Of a stretch of 64,000 nucleotides of DNA, positions 1 to 10,890 are shown in pieces (within the stretch, counting starts at the first letter, position 1; every line of letters begins with the position of its first letter). Source of the DNA: Dermacentor variabilis (lineage: Eukaryota > Arthropoda > Arachnida > Ixodida > Ixodidae); assembly GCF_050947875.1 (NCBI RefSeq), contig NC_134569.1, positions 208,124,127 to 208,188,126 of the forward strand, written 5' to 3'. The translations under genes were made by a program, and so were the position numbers. The notes under the pieces were generated by a model. The model was not told where the DNA came from. It saw only the letters and a program-made list of their open reading frames with translations, and ran no database searches.

Positions 1-3000
1 GGCCCTGGCGGCATCTTCGGCCTGCTGGATTGCCTTGAGTTGGTCTTCCGGTGCACAGCTGAGCAACGCGGTCTCCCACTGCTCTCTGGTCTTAATTATT
101 TTATTCTGTATGGGTGTACGAGGACAAGCCGAAACAATATGTTGTAGGTCCGCCCTTACTTCACAGAATCTACATCTATCCGTGTAAAGGTCCGGGTAGT
201 AGCGGTGGTAGGCCACCGGATTCGGATATGTATCTGTTTGTAAGAGGCGCCATGCCGTCGCTTGCCGTCTATTTAACGAGGAGTGTGCCGGGGGGAAATG
301 GGCCCTTCCCAATTTACAGTGTTTGGTGATCTCGTTAAAGCTGGTCATCCGGTCTCTCTCCGTTCCCAGTATTTGTTGCGTGTCACCTGCTCGGCCTGTC
401 AGTTCTCGAGCCAGGTTGTGCGCTATTTCGTTCCCGGGAAGGGAGGAGTGTGCGGGTGCCCAAATAATGTGGATGTCGCGATCTCCACGAAAGTTGTTTA
501 AAATTCGCAGTGCTTCCGGCGAGATTCTTCCCTTTGCATAGTTCTTGACGGCTGTCTTGACGGCTGTCTTGCAGTCGCTTACTACGATGTTAGCTTCCGT
601 GGAGGCTATTGCCAGTGCTAAGGCAGCTTCCTCCGCCACCTCTGCCTTCCATGTTTTTACCGTCCCACTAACTCTGCAGTCACCCTCTAGACTCGTAGCA
701 ACTATGGACATACTATGTCCATTTGCGTACTCCGCCGCGTCCACATAGACCACGTCCCTGGCACTACGGAATCTTTTGTGGAGAGCTCTCGCTCGTGCGT
801 TTCTTCGATCTTGGTGAAACTCCGGGTGCATGCTTCTGGGGAGTGGGGGTATTGATAGATGTTCCCTTATTTTCCTTGGGATGTCTCTCCGCACTCCGTG
901 CTGTGCTTCGTAGGTTATTCCGATGTCATCTAAGATGTGTCTCCCCGTCAAACTCTGTGTAAGCCTTTCATACTGCGCTACTCTCTGGGCCTCAATAAGT
1001 TCGTCTAATGTGTTGTGCACGCCGAGCGCCAAGAATTTCTCGTTTGACGTATTTGCCGGAAGTCCCAAGGCTTGCTTATACGCCCTTCTAATAATGCAAT
1101 CTATCTTGGTTTTCTCCGCAGCGTAGAGCTCGAGGTAAGGAACCACATATACAATGCGACTGATTACGAATGTTTCTATTAATGGGATGAGATTGTGCTC
1201 TTTCATGCCATAGTGCCTGTTGGATATCCGCTTTATTAGTCTGATTGTTTGTTGAACACTATTGTCAAGTAGTCTAATGGTTTCTCCGTTATGGCCGTTT
1301 TCGGATATGCGGAGTCCCAGTATTCTCAGGCTCTCCACTATCGGTATCGTGGTGCCTTCTACTGTGACCACAATGCCCGGCCTTTCCCTAATGCTTTTTC
1401 GACACCGGCATGTGGGCCTATAGAGCAGAAGTTCTGATTTTTGTGAGGAGCATCTCAGTCCCTTGTCTTTGATGTAGTCTTCCACCGTGTTTACTGCTGT
1501 TTGAAGGATCTCTTCCACATGCCCATCGCTTCCACCCGCCACCCAAAGGGTGATGTCGTCCGCGTAGAGGCTGTGTCCGAGTCCTTCTATCTTGTCAAGT
1601 CTCGCAGGAAGACCGATCATTGCCACGTTGAATAGAAAGGGAGATAGGACTGAACCCTGCGGGGTACCCCTATTACCTAGCTTGAGCGCGTCCGATTTGG
1701 ATTCTCCAATTGAAATCTTTGCGGTACGATCTGTCAAGAAGTCTTTGATGTACGCGTATGTTTTACGTCCTACATCCAGCTTTTGGAGATTTTGTAGTAT
1801 GGCCTTGTGCGTGACGGTGTCAAAGGCCTTAGTTAGATCGAGACCTAGTATTGCCTTAGTGTCTAGACTTTTCTCACCCGCATCTATGATCTGATGTTTT
1901 AGTTTGAGCATAACATCCTGCGTCGATAACTTTGGTCGAAATCCAACCATGGTATGTGGGTAAAGTCCTCCATCATCCATGTATCTCGTGAGACGTGTGA
2001 GAACCACATGTTCCACTCCAACGTACATCTTTTGGAGCTCTCGAAAGAGCTCTTCTTCTGTACCGTTGTAGCTGTGTATAACCTTCTGTAGATTGTGTCT
2101 TTGTATGGTTTTTGTACTTCCGGGGTCCAAGAGATATCGAAGAATGTTCCAGGTCTTGGACATTCCTATCTGCCTTTCCATCAAGTCGCACGTGGCTTCC
2201 CACTTCTGTTGTGTTAACCTATTTGCATATATCTCGATTTCCTTGTTTAATTCCACAATTCTCTTCCTTAATTTCCGATTATGTTTTTGCTTTTTCCATC
2301 TTTTCAGCATGCTACCTTTCGCTTCCCACATGTGCAATAATCTGCTATCCATCTCCTCTATACCTGCCTCCTCTGGAACAGTTTTGGTAGCTCTTTTAAT
2401 GTTTTCTTGCAGTTTCTCTGCCCATTTCTCAATGTCCGTTATAGTGTCTTTCGCATCATCTTGCCGGATTTTGCGGAAAGAGTCCCATTCTACTAGCTTG
2501 AGTTCTCTCCCCCTCTTTTTCCTTGGGCCTGCTTGTACCGTTGTGACGACGATGTAGTGGTCACTACCTAAGCTTTCCTGCATGTTTGTCCACTGAGAAA
2601 CTGCTAGATTCTTCGTAAATGTTAGATCTGGTGTCGTGTCGTTGGTTACGCTGTTTCCTATTCTGGTTGGTGTCTGAGGGTCAGTTATGAGCGTTAGTCC
2701 TTCGTGCTGAGCGTCTGCCCATAGGCTTCGGCCCTTAATGTTCTCTATGCTGTATCCCCAAGCCGCGTGTGGCGCGTTAAAATCGCCGACCACGACTAGT
2801 GCCTGCTTCTGCGCTACGCTCAACACTTTGCGGAAGAGTGGGCCGAATTTGGGCTTGTGCCGGGGTGGACTATATATGCTCAGAATAAATAGACTTCCCT
2901 CTTCTTTACGGGAGGGGATTATTTCAATCAGGACGTGGTCTATGCCGCGCACACCGGTATCGTGCTCGACAGCCGAGAGGTTTCTGTGTATCAGCGTCGT

Positions 3001-3189
3001 GACGGTTGCCTTCTCGCCGGAAGCACTGTACGATTTATACCCCGATAATTTTGCGATCCCCCCGCTTTCCTGCAGGGCAATGACATCTGGCGCCTCCTTA
3101 CTTGTTACGAACTGCTGCAGGTTTCCTCGCTTGCGACGATACCCGCGGCAGTTCCATTGCCAAATCGCGTATTGGTTACGCGGCGCCAT
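1..3189 (-). CDS. I-group LINE ORF2: endonuclease / reverse transcriptase / RNase H (intact, runs off left edge)
   Basis: I read this frame codon by codon from the ATG at 3189 to base 1 and found no stop, so about 1063 codons are open and the end lies outside the window. Domains in order: an APE-type endonuclease in residues 1-225 (WQWNCRG, LQESG, VVVGDFNAPH, SDHYIV, so the N, E, D and H active-site positions are kept); reverse transcriptase with GLDLTKAFD near residue 450, GTPQGSVLSP near 510 and YADDITLW near 541; RNase H from about 810 (YVDAAEY, EEAALAL, SDCKTAV, WAPAHSSLPGNE); and a terminal CCHC finger near 1006. Comparison with the sister copy at 52750-57391 suggests fewer than about 20 codons are missing. 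ORF2 starts inside the last codons of ORF1, in another frame. RNase H places it in the I group (I/R1/LOA-like) rather than CR1 or RTE. The enzyme would nick and copy its own RNA into a new site. It looks recently active. Confidence 0.93.
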   Translation of the reverse strand, partial: MAPRNQYAIWQWNCRGYRRKRGNLQQFVTSKEAPDVIALQESGGIAKLSGYKSYSASGEKATVTTLIHRNLSAVEHDTGVRGIDHVLIEIIPSRKEEGSLFILSIYSPPRHKPKFGPLFRKVLSVAQKQALVVVGDFNAPHAAWGYSIENIKGRSLWADAQHEGLTLITDPQTPTRIGNSVTNDTTPDLTFTKNLAVSQWTNMQESLGSDHYIVVTTVQAGPRKKRGRELKLVEWDSFRKIRQDDAKDTITDIEKWAEKLQENIKRATKTVPEEAGIEEMDSRLLHMWEAKGSMLKRWKKQKHNRKLRKRIVELNKEIEIYANRLTQQKWEATCDLMERQIGMSKTWNILRYLLDPGSTKTIQRHNLQKVIHSYNGTEEELFRELQKMYVGVEHVVLTRLTRYMDDGGLYPHTMVGFRPKLSTQDVMLKLKHQIIDAGEKSLDTKAILGLDLTKAFDTVTHKAILQNLQKLDVGRKTYAYIKDFLTDRTAKISIGESKSDALKLGNRGTPQGSVLSPFLFNVAMIGLPARLDKIEGLGHSLYADDITLWVAGGSDGHVEEILQTAVNTVEDYIKDKGLRCSSQKSELLLYRPTCRCRKSIRERPGIVVTVEGTTIPIVESLRILGLRISENGHNGETIRLLDNSVQQTIRLIKRISNRHYGMKEHNLIPLIETFVISRIVYVVPYLELYAAEKTKIDCIIRRAYKQALGLPANTSNEKFLALGVHNTLDELIEAQRVAQYERLTQSLTGRHILDDIGITYEAQHGVRRDIPRKIREHLSIPPLPRSMHPEFHQDRRNARARALHKRFRSARDVVYVDAAEYANGHSMSIVATSLEGDCRVSGTVKTWKAEVAEEAALALAIASTEANIVVSDCKTAVKTAVKNYAKGRISPEALRILNNFRGDRDIHIIWAPAHSSLPGNEIAHNLARELTGRAGDTQQILGTERDRMTSFNEITKHCKLGRAHFPPAHSSLNRRQATAWRLLQTDTYPNPVAYHRYYPDLYTDRCRFCEVRADLQHIVSACPRTPIQNKIIKTREQWETALLSCAPEDQLKAIQQAEDAARA

Positions 3190-4981
3190 GTTGATTTATC
3201 TGTTCTTCCCCGGTGGCCTTGCTATTTTCTACCGCATTCGGCCTGCTATACGGTTTGCTTTTAACCGGTCCTGCGCCTGCCGGCCTAATATCCTTTGGTG
3301 TGCTTTCTAGTGCCGCTACTCTATTCTCGAATCCATCGAATCGTTGTTTAATCTCTACATACATGTTTGTGATTTGTTGCTGTAACCCATCGAACATTCC
3401 TTTAAACGTTCCCATAACCTCGCTGATTGCAAATACACTCTTTTCTTCAGCCGTTTCTTGCGCCCTCCTTTTGTGTGGTGGTGCTTCTCCGTTCGCTTGC
3501 GTGGGAACGGGCGTTGGAGCCCGACTACGCGTCGACGTCGTACTGGCGGAGGGTGCGTTGACATTGTTTTGTTGCTGAAGCTTCGCGTTTTCTGCCCTAA
3601 GCTGCTTGATCTCATCTTTAAGCGTTGCATTCTCTCGGGTAATCTGTTCTAACATGTTTCTAATCTGTGTCATTTCCTGTTCTAGGGCGGACCCTTTAAC
3701 TTTAGGCGATTGAGTAGCAGCACCGGAGACCGCGCTTGCCCAGCTCACCTGTGCTTTGCTCCCGTCTCCCCCTCGATTAGTTCTCGAACCGGACCTCGAC
3801 CTTGATCTCGTCCACGATCTGGTCCTGGACCTGGGCCTGGAGCGTTCGCGCCCGGCTTCCCCTGGCAGTCTCGGGAAGGAACCAGAGCGGTGTCTTCCAT
3901 AGTTTTTCCTGCTTGTTTCTTCTTTGTCGGTTGAGGGCTGCTTGCTCGCTACAGTCTTATGATTATTGTTGTTGCTCCCTCTGGTTTCTTTGTAGTTGTG
4001 GTAGGAGTACTCTTCCTCTTCGGCCTCTTCTTCTTCCCTCCTCCGTCGCTCCCAGCGGCGTCTCCTGACCAGGTACGGTATCTTGTATCTTGCTTGGCAC
4101 TTCTTGTCTCCCGTGAGGTGGTCTTTGCCGCACAGTTGGCACTCCGCGTCGCAGTTGTGATCCTGCTGAGGATTCTTGCACCCACAACCCCGGCAAATCT
4201 TGTCTTCAGGGTTGGGGCACACGTCAGCCCTGTGCCCTGTTCTTCCGCATCCATAGCATATGTCGATGTGTTTTTTATACAAGGAGCATTGGATAAGCAT
4301 CGCTCCATACCTCACATATCTGGGGACGTGAAAACCTTCAAATAAAATGATCACGTTGTTTGTGCTACCCATTCTCTTGGCGTGCAAGACACCAGGATTG
4401 CGTGGCGTGACCAGACTGGTCACTGTGTCCTCCGGACTCTCCTCCTGGGATATTCCTCTGATGAGACCCTTGGATGTATTATCAGGAGCTGCTCTGTAAG
4501 CACTTGCTTCAAATTCTTGTTCTCCAAGGCGTAGCTTATTGATAGCCCCATATTTCCTGGCCCGCTCCTCGGAAGGTGTGCTGAGCACCACTATATTTTG
4601 TTTGCTGTTTATGCATATGCTGTCTTCCTCCGCTGTCTCTCGGCCGACCCCGGCAGCGTTGCGCAGACAGTAGTAAATGCGATCCAGCTTGTAGTCTGAT
4701 ACCTTAAGTCCGCCACGTGGACGCACGATAACCCTGTAGTCTTCTTTTGGCAGGTTAGGCAGCCTACTTGCTTTGATGATTTGTCGCACCTTGCGTTCGT
4801 TCTTCCATTTGTTTCTATTTTTTGCTTCCCCGACGAAGGTTCTTCCCTGCTGCTCGTGTCCCGCCAATCCGGCCCCACCGCTGCATCGCTTCTTTGTGCC
4901 TCTTCTAACTTCGCACCAACCTGATTCTTTCCCGAACTCCTCCGGTTGCATTTCTTCGCCTTCCACGCTCACGACTTCCAT
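3176..4981 (-). CDS. I-group LINE ORF1: gag-like RNA-binding protein with zinc knuckles
   Basis: This is a 601-residue uninterrupted frame from an ATG at 4981. The N-terminal half is an RRM-like/gag-type region without obvious catalytic motifs. Residues about 240-300 carry Cys-rich knuckles (CYGCGRTGHRADVC, then CRGCGC and CQLCGKDHLTGDKKC), expected to bind the element's RNA. Then come an acidic Glu run, an Arg/Ser-rich stretch (residues about 375-400) and a coiled coil near 430-475 (repeated Leu/Ile heptads with LKDEIKQLRAENAKLQ), followed by a Pro/Thr linker and a second helical segment. ORF1 proteins of this type coat the transcript and assemble ribonucleoprotein with the ORF2 enzyme. Its stop TAA lies inside the start of ORF2 (14-nt overlap), suggesting translational coupling or reinitiation. 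No frameshift or nonsense codon is present. Confidence 0.92.
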   Translation of the reverse strand: MEVVSVEGEEMQPEEFGKESGWCEVRRGTKKRCSGGAGLAGHEQQGRTFVGEAKNRNKWKNERKVRQIIKASRLPNLPKEDYRVIVRPRGGLKVSDYKLDRIYYCLRNAAGVGRETAEEDSICINSKQNIVVLSTPSEERARKYGAINKLRLGEQEFEASAYRAAPDNTSKGLIRGISQEESPEDTVTSLVTPRNPGVLHAKRMGSTNNVIILFEGFHVPRYVRYGAMLIQCSLYKKHIDICYGCGRTGHRADVCPNPEDKICRGCGCKNPQQDHNCDAECQLCGKDHLTGDKKCQARYKIPYLVRRRRWERRRREEEEAEEEEYSYHNYKETRGSNNNNHKTVASKQPSTDKEETSRKNYGRHRSGSFPRLPGEAGRERSRPRSRTRSWTRSRSRSGSRTNRGGDGSKAQVSWASAVSGAATQSPKVKGSALEQEMTQIRNMLEQITRENATLKDEIKQLRAENAKLQQQNNVNAPSASTTSTRSRAPTPVPTQANGEAPPHKRRAQETAEEKSVFAISEVMGTFKGMFDGLQQQITNMYVEIKQRFDGFENRVAALESTPKDIRPAGAGPVKSKPYSRPNAVENSKATGEEQINQHGAA

Positions 4982-5404
4982 AATGGAGCAGGGCCTGGGT
5001 ATCTCCGTCGGTAGGCCGAGCTCTCTCAGCCACCGCTGCGGCGGTGCCGTTCGAGGTGTCGAGGCGTTCTAGTTAGGTGTAGATCTCCCGCCACGCGTAG
5101 CGAGAGGAAGGAACGACTGACGGCCGAAAAACGGGCCCACCTGGTAGAGAATGGTGTCCTTGGACTCCTTGGCACCTGTTCTTGTGAAGATCAATGGATT
5201 TCTCCACAAAATGCGATTTTCCGCCGAGAATCATAAGAAAATGCGGAGCTGACGCGATGTGCATCCGCACTCCACGGCTTCTTCTTCTTCCTCCATATTT
5301 GCGCTTTCTTTCGCTCAATTTCGATACGATATTCGAATTCGGAGGGTTGAAAACCATTATGTACAGATGTTCATTCATTTTTTCTGGAAAACCTTTCAGC
5401 TTCC
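4982..5404 (-). other. Presumed 5' UTR of the left-edge LINE, then unassigned DNA
   Basis: The first roughly 90-150 bases upstream of ORF1 (minus strand) are GC-rich and probably the LINE 5' UTR, which would also hold an internal promoter. A possible element start is near 5120-5130. I could not fix the exact 5' end or a target-site duplication. From there to 5404 nothing is recognisable. Confidence 0.35.
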
Positions 5405-6598
5405 CTTTAATTCGTAAAGGCATTGAAAGTGCCCTGGGGCTCACGCTCTATACGCACAGAGAGCGATCTCACGATATGCGCACAGAGCACACAGATGAGA
5501 TTGCGGAGGCTCCAGAGAGGGTGCAGATCGCCAGACTCTCGGGGACGACGGCCAGTCGGCAATTACTCGCTCATATGGACATTCCACCAATGACGATCGA
5601 GAGCAACTTCCGCGGCCTCCCCACGAATCGACGAGAACAAATTACCGTCTACCCTCTTCCGCGCAATGTACACCTACAGCGCAACGTCGGAAGAAGACGA
5701 GCCAGAGCCTTGGCCTTTCTTAGCAAGGTCAAAGAGAACCCTAAAGAGGACTTTTTTCGACGCCGCCCGCTACGGAGATAGTCGAAAATACACGGCCGTT
5801 TAAGTTGACCACGCGGGAATAATCACCAACGCGGCTTCAGGCGTGGTCGAGAAAGTTGCCACAGTCATCGCGGTACTTGACGGACAACGTCCAAACGTTT
5901 CTAGCGACTCCCGAGCTGCCGTCCGAGCCTTCTTCATCGGCTCCATCACCAAGGAAGCCCTCTATTCTCAAGGGCAAAGTGATCACCCCACATAGGCTAA
6001 TGTGGTTTCCAGCACATATGGGTCCTTTGAAGAGAGTATCAATAACCTAAATGAGCTGGCCCACTCCACGGCACGAGGTCTAACGTTCCGTGCCCATGGA
6101 GAATTCCCACAGCCCACGACACCCTACAATAGAGGTTCTTCCACTACGTACTTAACACTTAACACTTTGTAGGACGGTCTATCCGCTCCCACACAAGGAA
6201 CTGACGAAAGTGCAGATAATCACCCTCAGACTTTTGCAGACAGGGATATACCCGAACCCATTTTTATTACACTCGATCTATCCAGACACGTATACTAGCA
6301 TTACCTGCCCTCAGTGCGGCGATTCAGCCAACTTGGAACATATACTCTGGCGATGCCCCTCGTTACGAGGCACAGATAAAGCAGACCAGTCAAGATGGCA
6401 TACCTCACTGCAAAGAACCAACTACGGTGAACAAATCTGGGCCGTCCAGAGAGCCCACGACTCGGCGGCCAGGCTCGGCCTGCCCGTCCCAACGTGGGAG
6501 CGGCCCGCTGCGCGATAATCGCGTATCTCAGGACTGTCAATAGTTTTTCCATCCATCCATCCATCCATCCATCCATCCATCCATCCATCAACACTTGC
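5405..6598 (+). mobile_element. 5'-truncated, decayed I-group LINE fragment
   Basis: Homology to the other I-group copies starts abruptly near 5405 with an RT-thumb/connection motif (IESALGLTLYT, matching IKRALGLPITTS in the copy at 56.2 kb) and continues through DEIAEAPERVQIARLSGTTASRQLL. A scrambled RNase H region follows with several frameshifts (5780-6140). The tail of ORF2 is still readable at 6210-6518: LLQTGIYPNPFLLHSIYPD, then the finger CPQCGDSANLEHILWRCP. The coding part ends at a TAA near 6518, and the element closes with TTTTT and a (CCAT)n tail at 6549-6588. It is a dead 5'-truncated insertion. Truncation at the 5' end is usual for target-primed LINE integration. Confidence 0.8.
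6549..6588 (+). repeat. (CCAT)n microsatellite tail of the LINE fragment
   Basis: About ten CCAT units follow directly on the LINE 3' end. Tetranucleotide tails instead of poly(A) recur on several LINE 3' ends in this window (25313, 33570). Confidence 0.9.
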
Positions 6599-7031
6599 CT
6601 TAAGGCATGATGTATTATGTGTATTATATACGTGCTGTAAAACATGCGTTATGTATGAATTCAAACAGCCTTCTGTGCTATCTGTTGTCGTGTACCCGAT
6701 GATCATAGCTGGGCATGGCACTGTAGCGCGGACAGCTTGCAGTAGGAGACGCGAGCGTTCCGCTCGCAAGCCAGGACAATTCCATACTATAAGGTGTAGG
6801 AATCTGAAGCTTTATAAAGTAACGCTCTTGCAAACTGTTTCTGTTCTATTTCTGCGATCAGTTCTGCACGATTGGCCGCACATTTCTCGGGCCACACCCC
6901 ATTCGCCTGTGTCACGCGACTGCACAAGAACCGCCAGAACTCCCTATCTGATATGACGTGCGGATACTGATGCATGATTGGACGAAACAAAAGATAAAAA
7001 TAATTATTTCATATTCTACACCTTTATTTGC

Positions 7032-7032
<1 letters not shown>
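6599..7032. other. No recognisable gene
   Basis: AT-rich sequence between two LINE remnants. Short open frames here have no recognisable motif. Confidence 0.6.
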
Positions 7033-7067
<35 letters not shown>

Positions 7068-7430
7068 GAACATATTTTTATCTCTGCTACACAGGACGAA
7101 GCCCTCACCGAGTGAACTTCCTGTCTTGCGCTAGCTTATTCCAACTTGAGCCTGCTAATTTTCTAACTTCATCACCCCACCTAATTTACTGCCGCCCTAG
7201 ACTGAGCTTCCCTTCCCTTGTCACCCATCCTGTAACTCTGATAGTCCACCGGTTATCTGCCCTAGCATCGATGACCTGCCCAGTTTTTTTTTCATCTTAA
7301 CGTCAACTAGAATATCAGTTATCCCTGTTCGCTCTCTGATCCACGTATCTTCGATTTGTGATATTTTTTGCCATAACCCTCCGCTAATGGTCAAAAGATT
7401 TCGGGCGGCGCCCACTTCCCCAGTCTGTCA
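7033..7430 (-). mobile_element. RTE-type LINE 3' end (fragment) with (ATG)n tail
   Basis: On the minus strand, 7415-7221 reads WIRERTGITDILVDVK followed by a damaged 'GHVMRR..RW' region. This matches the conserved C-terminal segment of RTE-like endonuclease-reverse transcriptases abundant in ticks. Further fragments toward the 3' end resemble the closing 'W..LGEAFVLQW' stretch. The fragment ends in an (ATG)n run, which reads (CAT)n on the plus strand at 7033-7067. It carries stops and frameshifts and lacks the polymerase core, so it is a dead 5'-truncated copy. The family name is from memory; the motif similarity is clear. Confidence 0.7.
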
Positions 7431-8284
7431 CATGGTGTCACAAAACCGCGAAAAACACATCAAAATGATGTTTAAGTATAAAGATGCGTTGTAATATGCC
7501 GAACAAAACTGAACGTTTTCGAAATAAACAGAGACTGCCCCGTTCCAAAAGGAATAGAGAATGGCAGCCCAGCCATCGCTCGGCCACTGGCTACTCGCAG
7601 CTGCCGGGGAGATTTATTTGCGTATAATGAAGTTTTTTTTTTCGCCTTTAGGCACGTTTAGATCATCGTTATGCCAACTGTCCTTCGCTGAGGATCCATT
7701 TTAGCCGCATTTTCAACATTCCGTTGCGCACCCCCGCGATTTTCAACCACCCCCCGCAAGCTAAGTAAAGGGAAGCGGACCAATCGCAGTTGCCGGCACC
7801 ACCATCCGTTTTTCTGTTGTGCCTGTCGCTGTTAATCTGCCTTTACGCGATTTTTGCGATACAAAATCATGTCATCCTTATCCAGTTATTTACTTTCTCT
7901 ACTCGCTTCTACACGCTCCTTGCCTCTTGTCAGCTAATTAGGCAAGGAAATCCTGTCAAGGTATGCGATGCTATTCGCATTGAAAGCAAATAAAAGTCAC
8001 CACCTATAAGCGAGGAGAGTGTTTGATTGGGTGGTTTAAACAACGCTGCGGGTTACCACCCGATGCTTGCGGCGGCGGTTGCGCAAGTTTGACGCCAAGA
8101 GTTGGAATAAAAACAGATTTAAATAGTTTTACGTTGGAAGGCACCTGCTTCTGCCACTTGAAAGGAAGAATATACGGTTACACTGCAGCGAAAGCGTTGC
8201 CAGTTCCGCTTATGTGTGATGCCTGTGAACCACATACATGTTAAGGTTTAATACAGAAAGGTACTTCTTTATTGCAATAGCAAT
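7431..8284. other. No recognisable gene
   Basis: Nothing is supported here beyond short random open frames. Confidence 0.6.
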
Positions 8285-8905
8285 TATGTGGACACTCCCG
8301 GCATATTTCTGCCGTCGGCGTCGCTGTGAGGTTCCGTATAAAGATAAAGGGCGATAATATCGTCGCCGCGCGCCGTATGCTGTATGTGCGATTGAAGTCG
8401 TGCTATTATTGCGGCTAAATCTCGCGCACGCAAAGGAGGAAGGCGGTGAGGTTGCGCGCCGTCTTCCGTAGCGCGCAGGGCTTCGGGGGCACAGTATAGG
8501 TAGGGGGGGCGAGTTTTATTCTGAGCGGCCCAGGCGACCGCGTGCGCCCAACAGGCCGCTGTATCTTGAAAGCAGTCTGCGACGGGGACAGAGTCCGTTG
8601 TGCGCTGTTTTCGCGGCTTAGTTCGAGTCGATGCGAGACGAAGCACGAAACAATTCGCTCGCTGCTGCTGCTGCTGCGCTACGTCACTCCAGCGTGTTGA
8701 CAGCGAGTTTCCGCGGTCATGGAGTGATGTGTGTTCATGCTTGCTTGTGCCTGCGGGACACCATGCTTGTTAATTTATTTAGTATGCCTATGTTTACAAG
8801 TGTTTTACGGCCGATAGTACCACTATCCTTACTTCGTATAGCTGCCCGCTAATTTGCTATCTGAATCGAGGCTTCGCCTTTTGGGCGAAACTGCGTCTTT
8901 TTTGT
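8285..8905 (+). repeat. Interspersed repeat family R1, copy 1
   Basis: This segment shares many collinear blocks with 30290-31020: the 'gcgataat..gtcgccgcgc' start, 'cggctaaatctcgcgc', 'tcgctcgctgc', a 'gtcatggagtgatgtg'-like block, 'cttacttcgtatagctg' and the closing 'gcttcgccttttgggcg'. A shorter third copy is near 15040-15170. No protein motif is conserved between copies, so it is probably a non-autonomous element or LTR-like piece rather than a gene. Confidence 0.65.
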
Positions 8906-9655
8906 AGCGCAGAACAGAGGTTCGCATACCTTGTCAGCATACAAACGCTATATATGCTTTGAGCCTCATATAGCCTTGTTATGTAGGGGTTTTTCAGCGA
9001 ACATTTTGAAAAAGACTTAAAGGTTGCCTGCGGCAGATGGCACAATTACAGTCCATGAGCTGGTCTACTCGAAGAGGCGGACATTACTTTAAAAAATAAA
9101 ATAAAATGCATAATCGATTAATTAAAAAATTGTGAAAGTTTTTAATTTGTCGCACATATTGCAATTTGCAATTCTATCCAGGGAGCGACTGACTCAGCAG
9201 CCAGACAGGACGCCAAACAGTTTAGTACGCAAAGAAATAAAACTGGCACACCGATACTCTTTCTCTCTCTCAAAGTGTTCTTTGGATTTTTCAAGCTTCG
9301 CGAGGTCGTCCCGTGCAGACTAACCTTCGGCATTCCGGTTCAAATCTTACGAAAAACTCACGAGGAGAAAAGGCTATGCGCAACAATTTACTGATACAAA
9401 GGAAAAGAAACTGACGTACGATAGGCCTCGAGTGCTGGGTGAAGAGTCGACTGAGATATCACGCCACTGGTGTTAGGCCTGCTCATACTGTATACCATAC
9501 TACCAATCTCTTGCGAGGTAGTCAGAGAATACCAATTGAATATGTGCTTGCGTCATTCCGAGGGATAGTAAAGTTCTTACAAAAACCGCCAACTTTGGAG
9601 TTGCAAGGCATGCAGCTCCGATGTTCGCTTATAAATTATACGTTTAATACTGCTG
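8906..9655. other. No recognisable gene
   Basis: AT-rich, without supported coding sequence. Confidence 0.6.
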
Positions 9656-10890
9656 AGTCCTCACACCTCCCAGCGTCCTTCCACCTCCGCCGCAAAGACG
9701 AAGAAGGCGGTAAATAGCATCATCCGCTCGGCGTACAAGGCGGCAATGGGACTGCCCCAGTCCGCCAGCACACAGCGTCTCCTCCAACTTGGAGTATACA
9801 ACACCCTCACAGAGCTGATAGAGGCACACAAGACTGCACAGATACACCGTCTTTCTCGCACCGAACACGGACGTTACATTCTTAATCGTCTTAACATCAA
9901 CCCTACAGGTGACATCCACCCCACTGCTCCCCTCCCGACTGGAGTCTTCAGTCGGCTGGTCATCAAACCCATGGTGAAGAATATGCTACCCGGCCGTCAC
10001 GATAGGCGCCGCCAACTGAAGGCACAAGCCTTCGACGTCACCTACTCCGCCGACGAACATGCCATGTACGTGGACGCGGCGAAATGCGACTAACACATAC
10101 GTAGCCTGCGTAGCGACGCCAACCACAACTCTCATCAGTGCCGTTACAGTGCGCACACACTCCTCCGCCGCTGCCGAAGAGGTCGCGATCGCGCTAGCCA
10201 TCCCGGATCCCCGCACAAGCACGGTTCTGAGTGACTCTAAACCAAGCCATCCAAAATTTCTCAAAAAACCCATTCCGTTTCCCAGCCGCACGCATCCTCC
10301 GCGGTTGCGCTCTCGACAGAACTGTAAGCTTAGTGTGGGTACCTGCTCACGCGGGGAACTCTGGGAAGGAAGGGGTCGACCGTTTAGCCCGAGGCCTAAC
10401 CGGGAGGCCGGCCCCTCGAACCCAGATGCGCTCGCAGAGGCCCCAAAATCCTATGCTGAAATTACAAACTTCTACAAGGAGCCGAAACGCGTGCTCCCGC
10501 CTCCCCACCCCGACCTCGAACGAGCGCAAGCCACCATGCTTCGCAGACTGCAGACCGATTCAATTCTCAGTCATTCTAGGCTTTATTTAATCACTAGAGG
10601 GGATTACGACCCTGTCTGTACTAAGTGCGACCATGGAGTGTTCGCCACTCGGGCACACATTCTCTGGGGATGCGAAGGTAACCCTCCCCCACAATCATTA
10701 CTGCGAGCTCCCTCCGAGGAGGTTTGGAACCAGCTGCTGACAAGAGCAGACAAGAAAACGCAACTGGCACTCGTCTCGTGGGCCCAAGACGACGCCCCCA
10801 CCTGGGAGCCACACTAGACCTACTTGCCCTAACTTCCTACCCTGCAGTGGCAAATGAAGTTGTTTCTCTCTCTCTTTCTCCTTCCACATC
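9656..10890 (+). mobile_element. 5'-truncated I-group LINE fragment (RT connection, RNase H, zinc finger)
   Basis: Homology begins near 9660 (AVNSIIRSAYKAAMGLPQ) and continues as LLQLGVYNTLTELIEAHKTAQIHRLSRTEHG in one frame to about 10092. RNase H follows across frameshifts: MYVDAAKCD, AAEEVAIALA, VLSDSKP, then VSLVWVPAHAGNS in another frame. The C-terminal part is readable at 10440-10815: MLRRLQTDSILSH, the finger CTKCDHGVFATRAHILWGC, and a stop at 10815. The order of motifs matches the intact copy at 1-3189. At least three frameshifts make it a pseudogene. The 3' end lies near 10890 at a (CT)-rich run. Confidence 0.8.
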
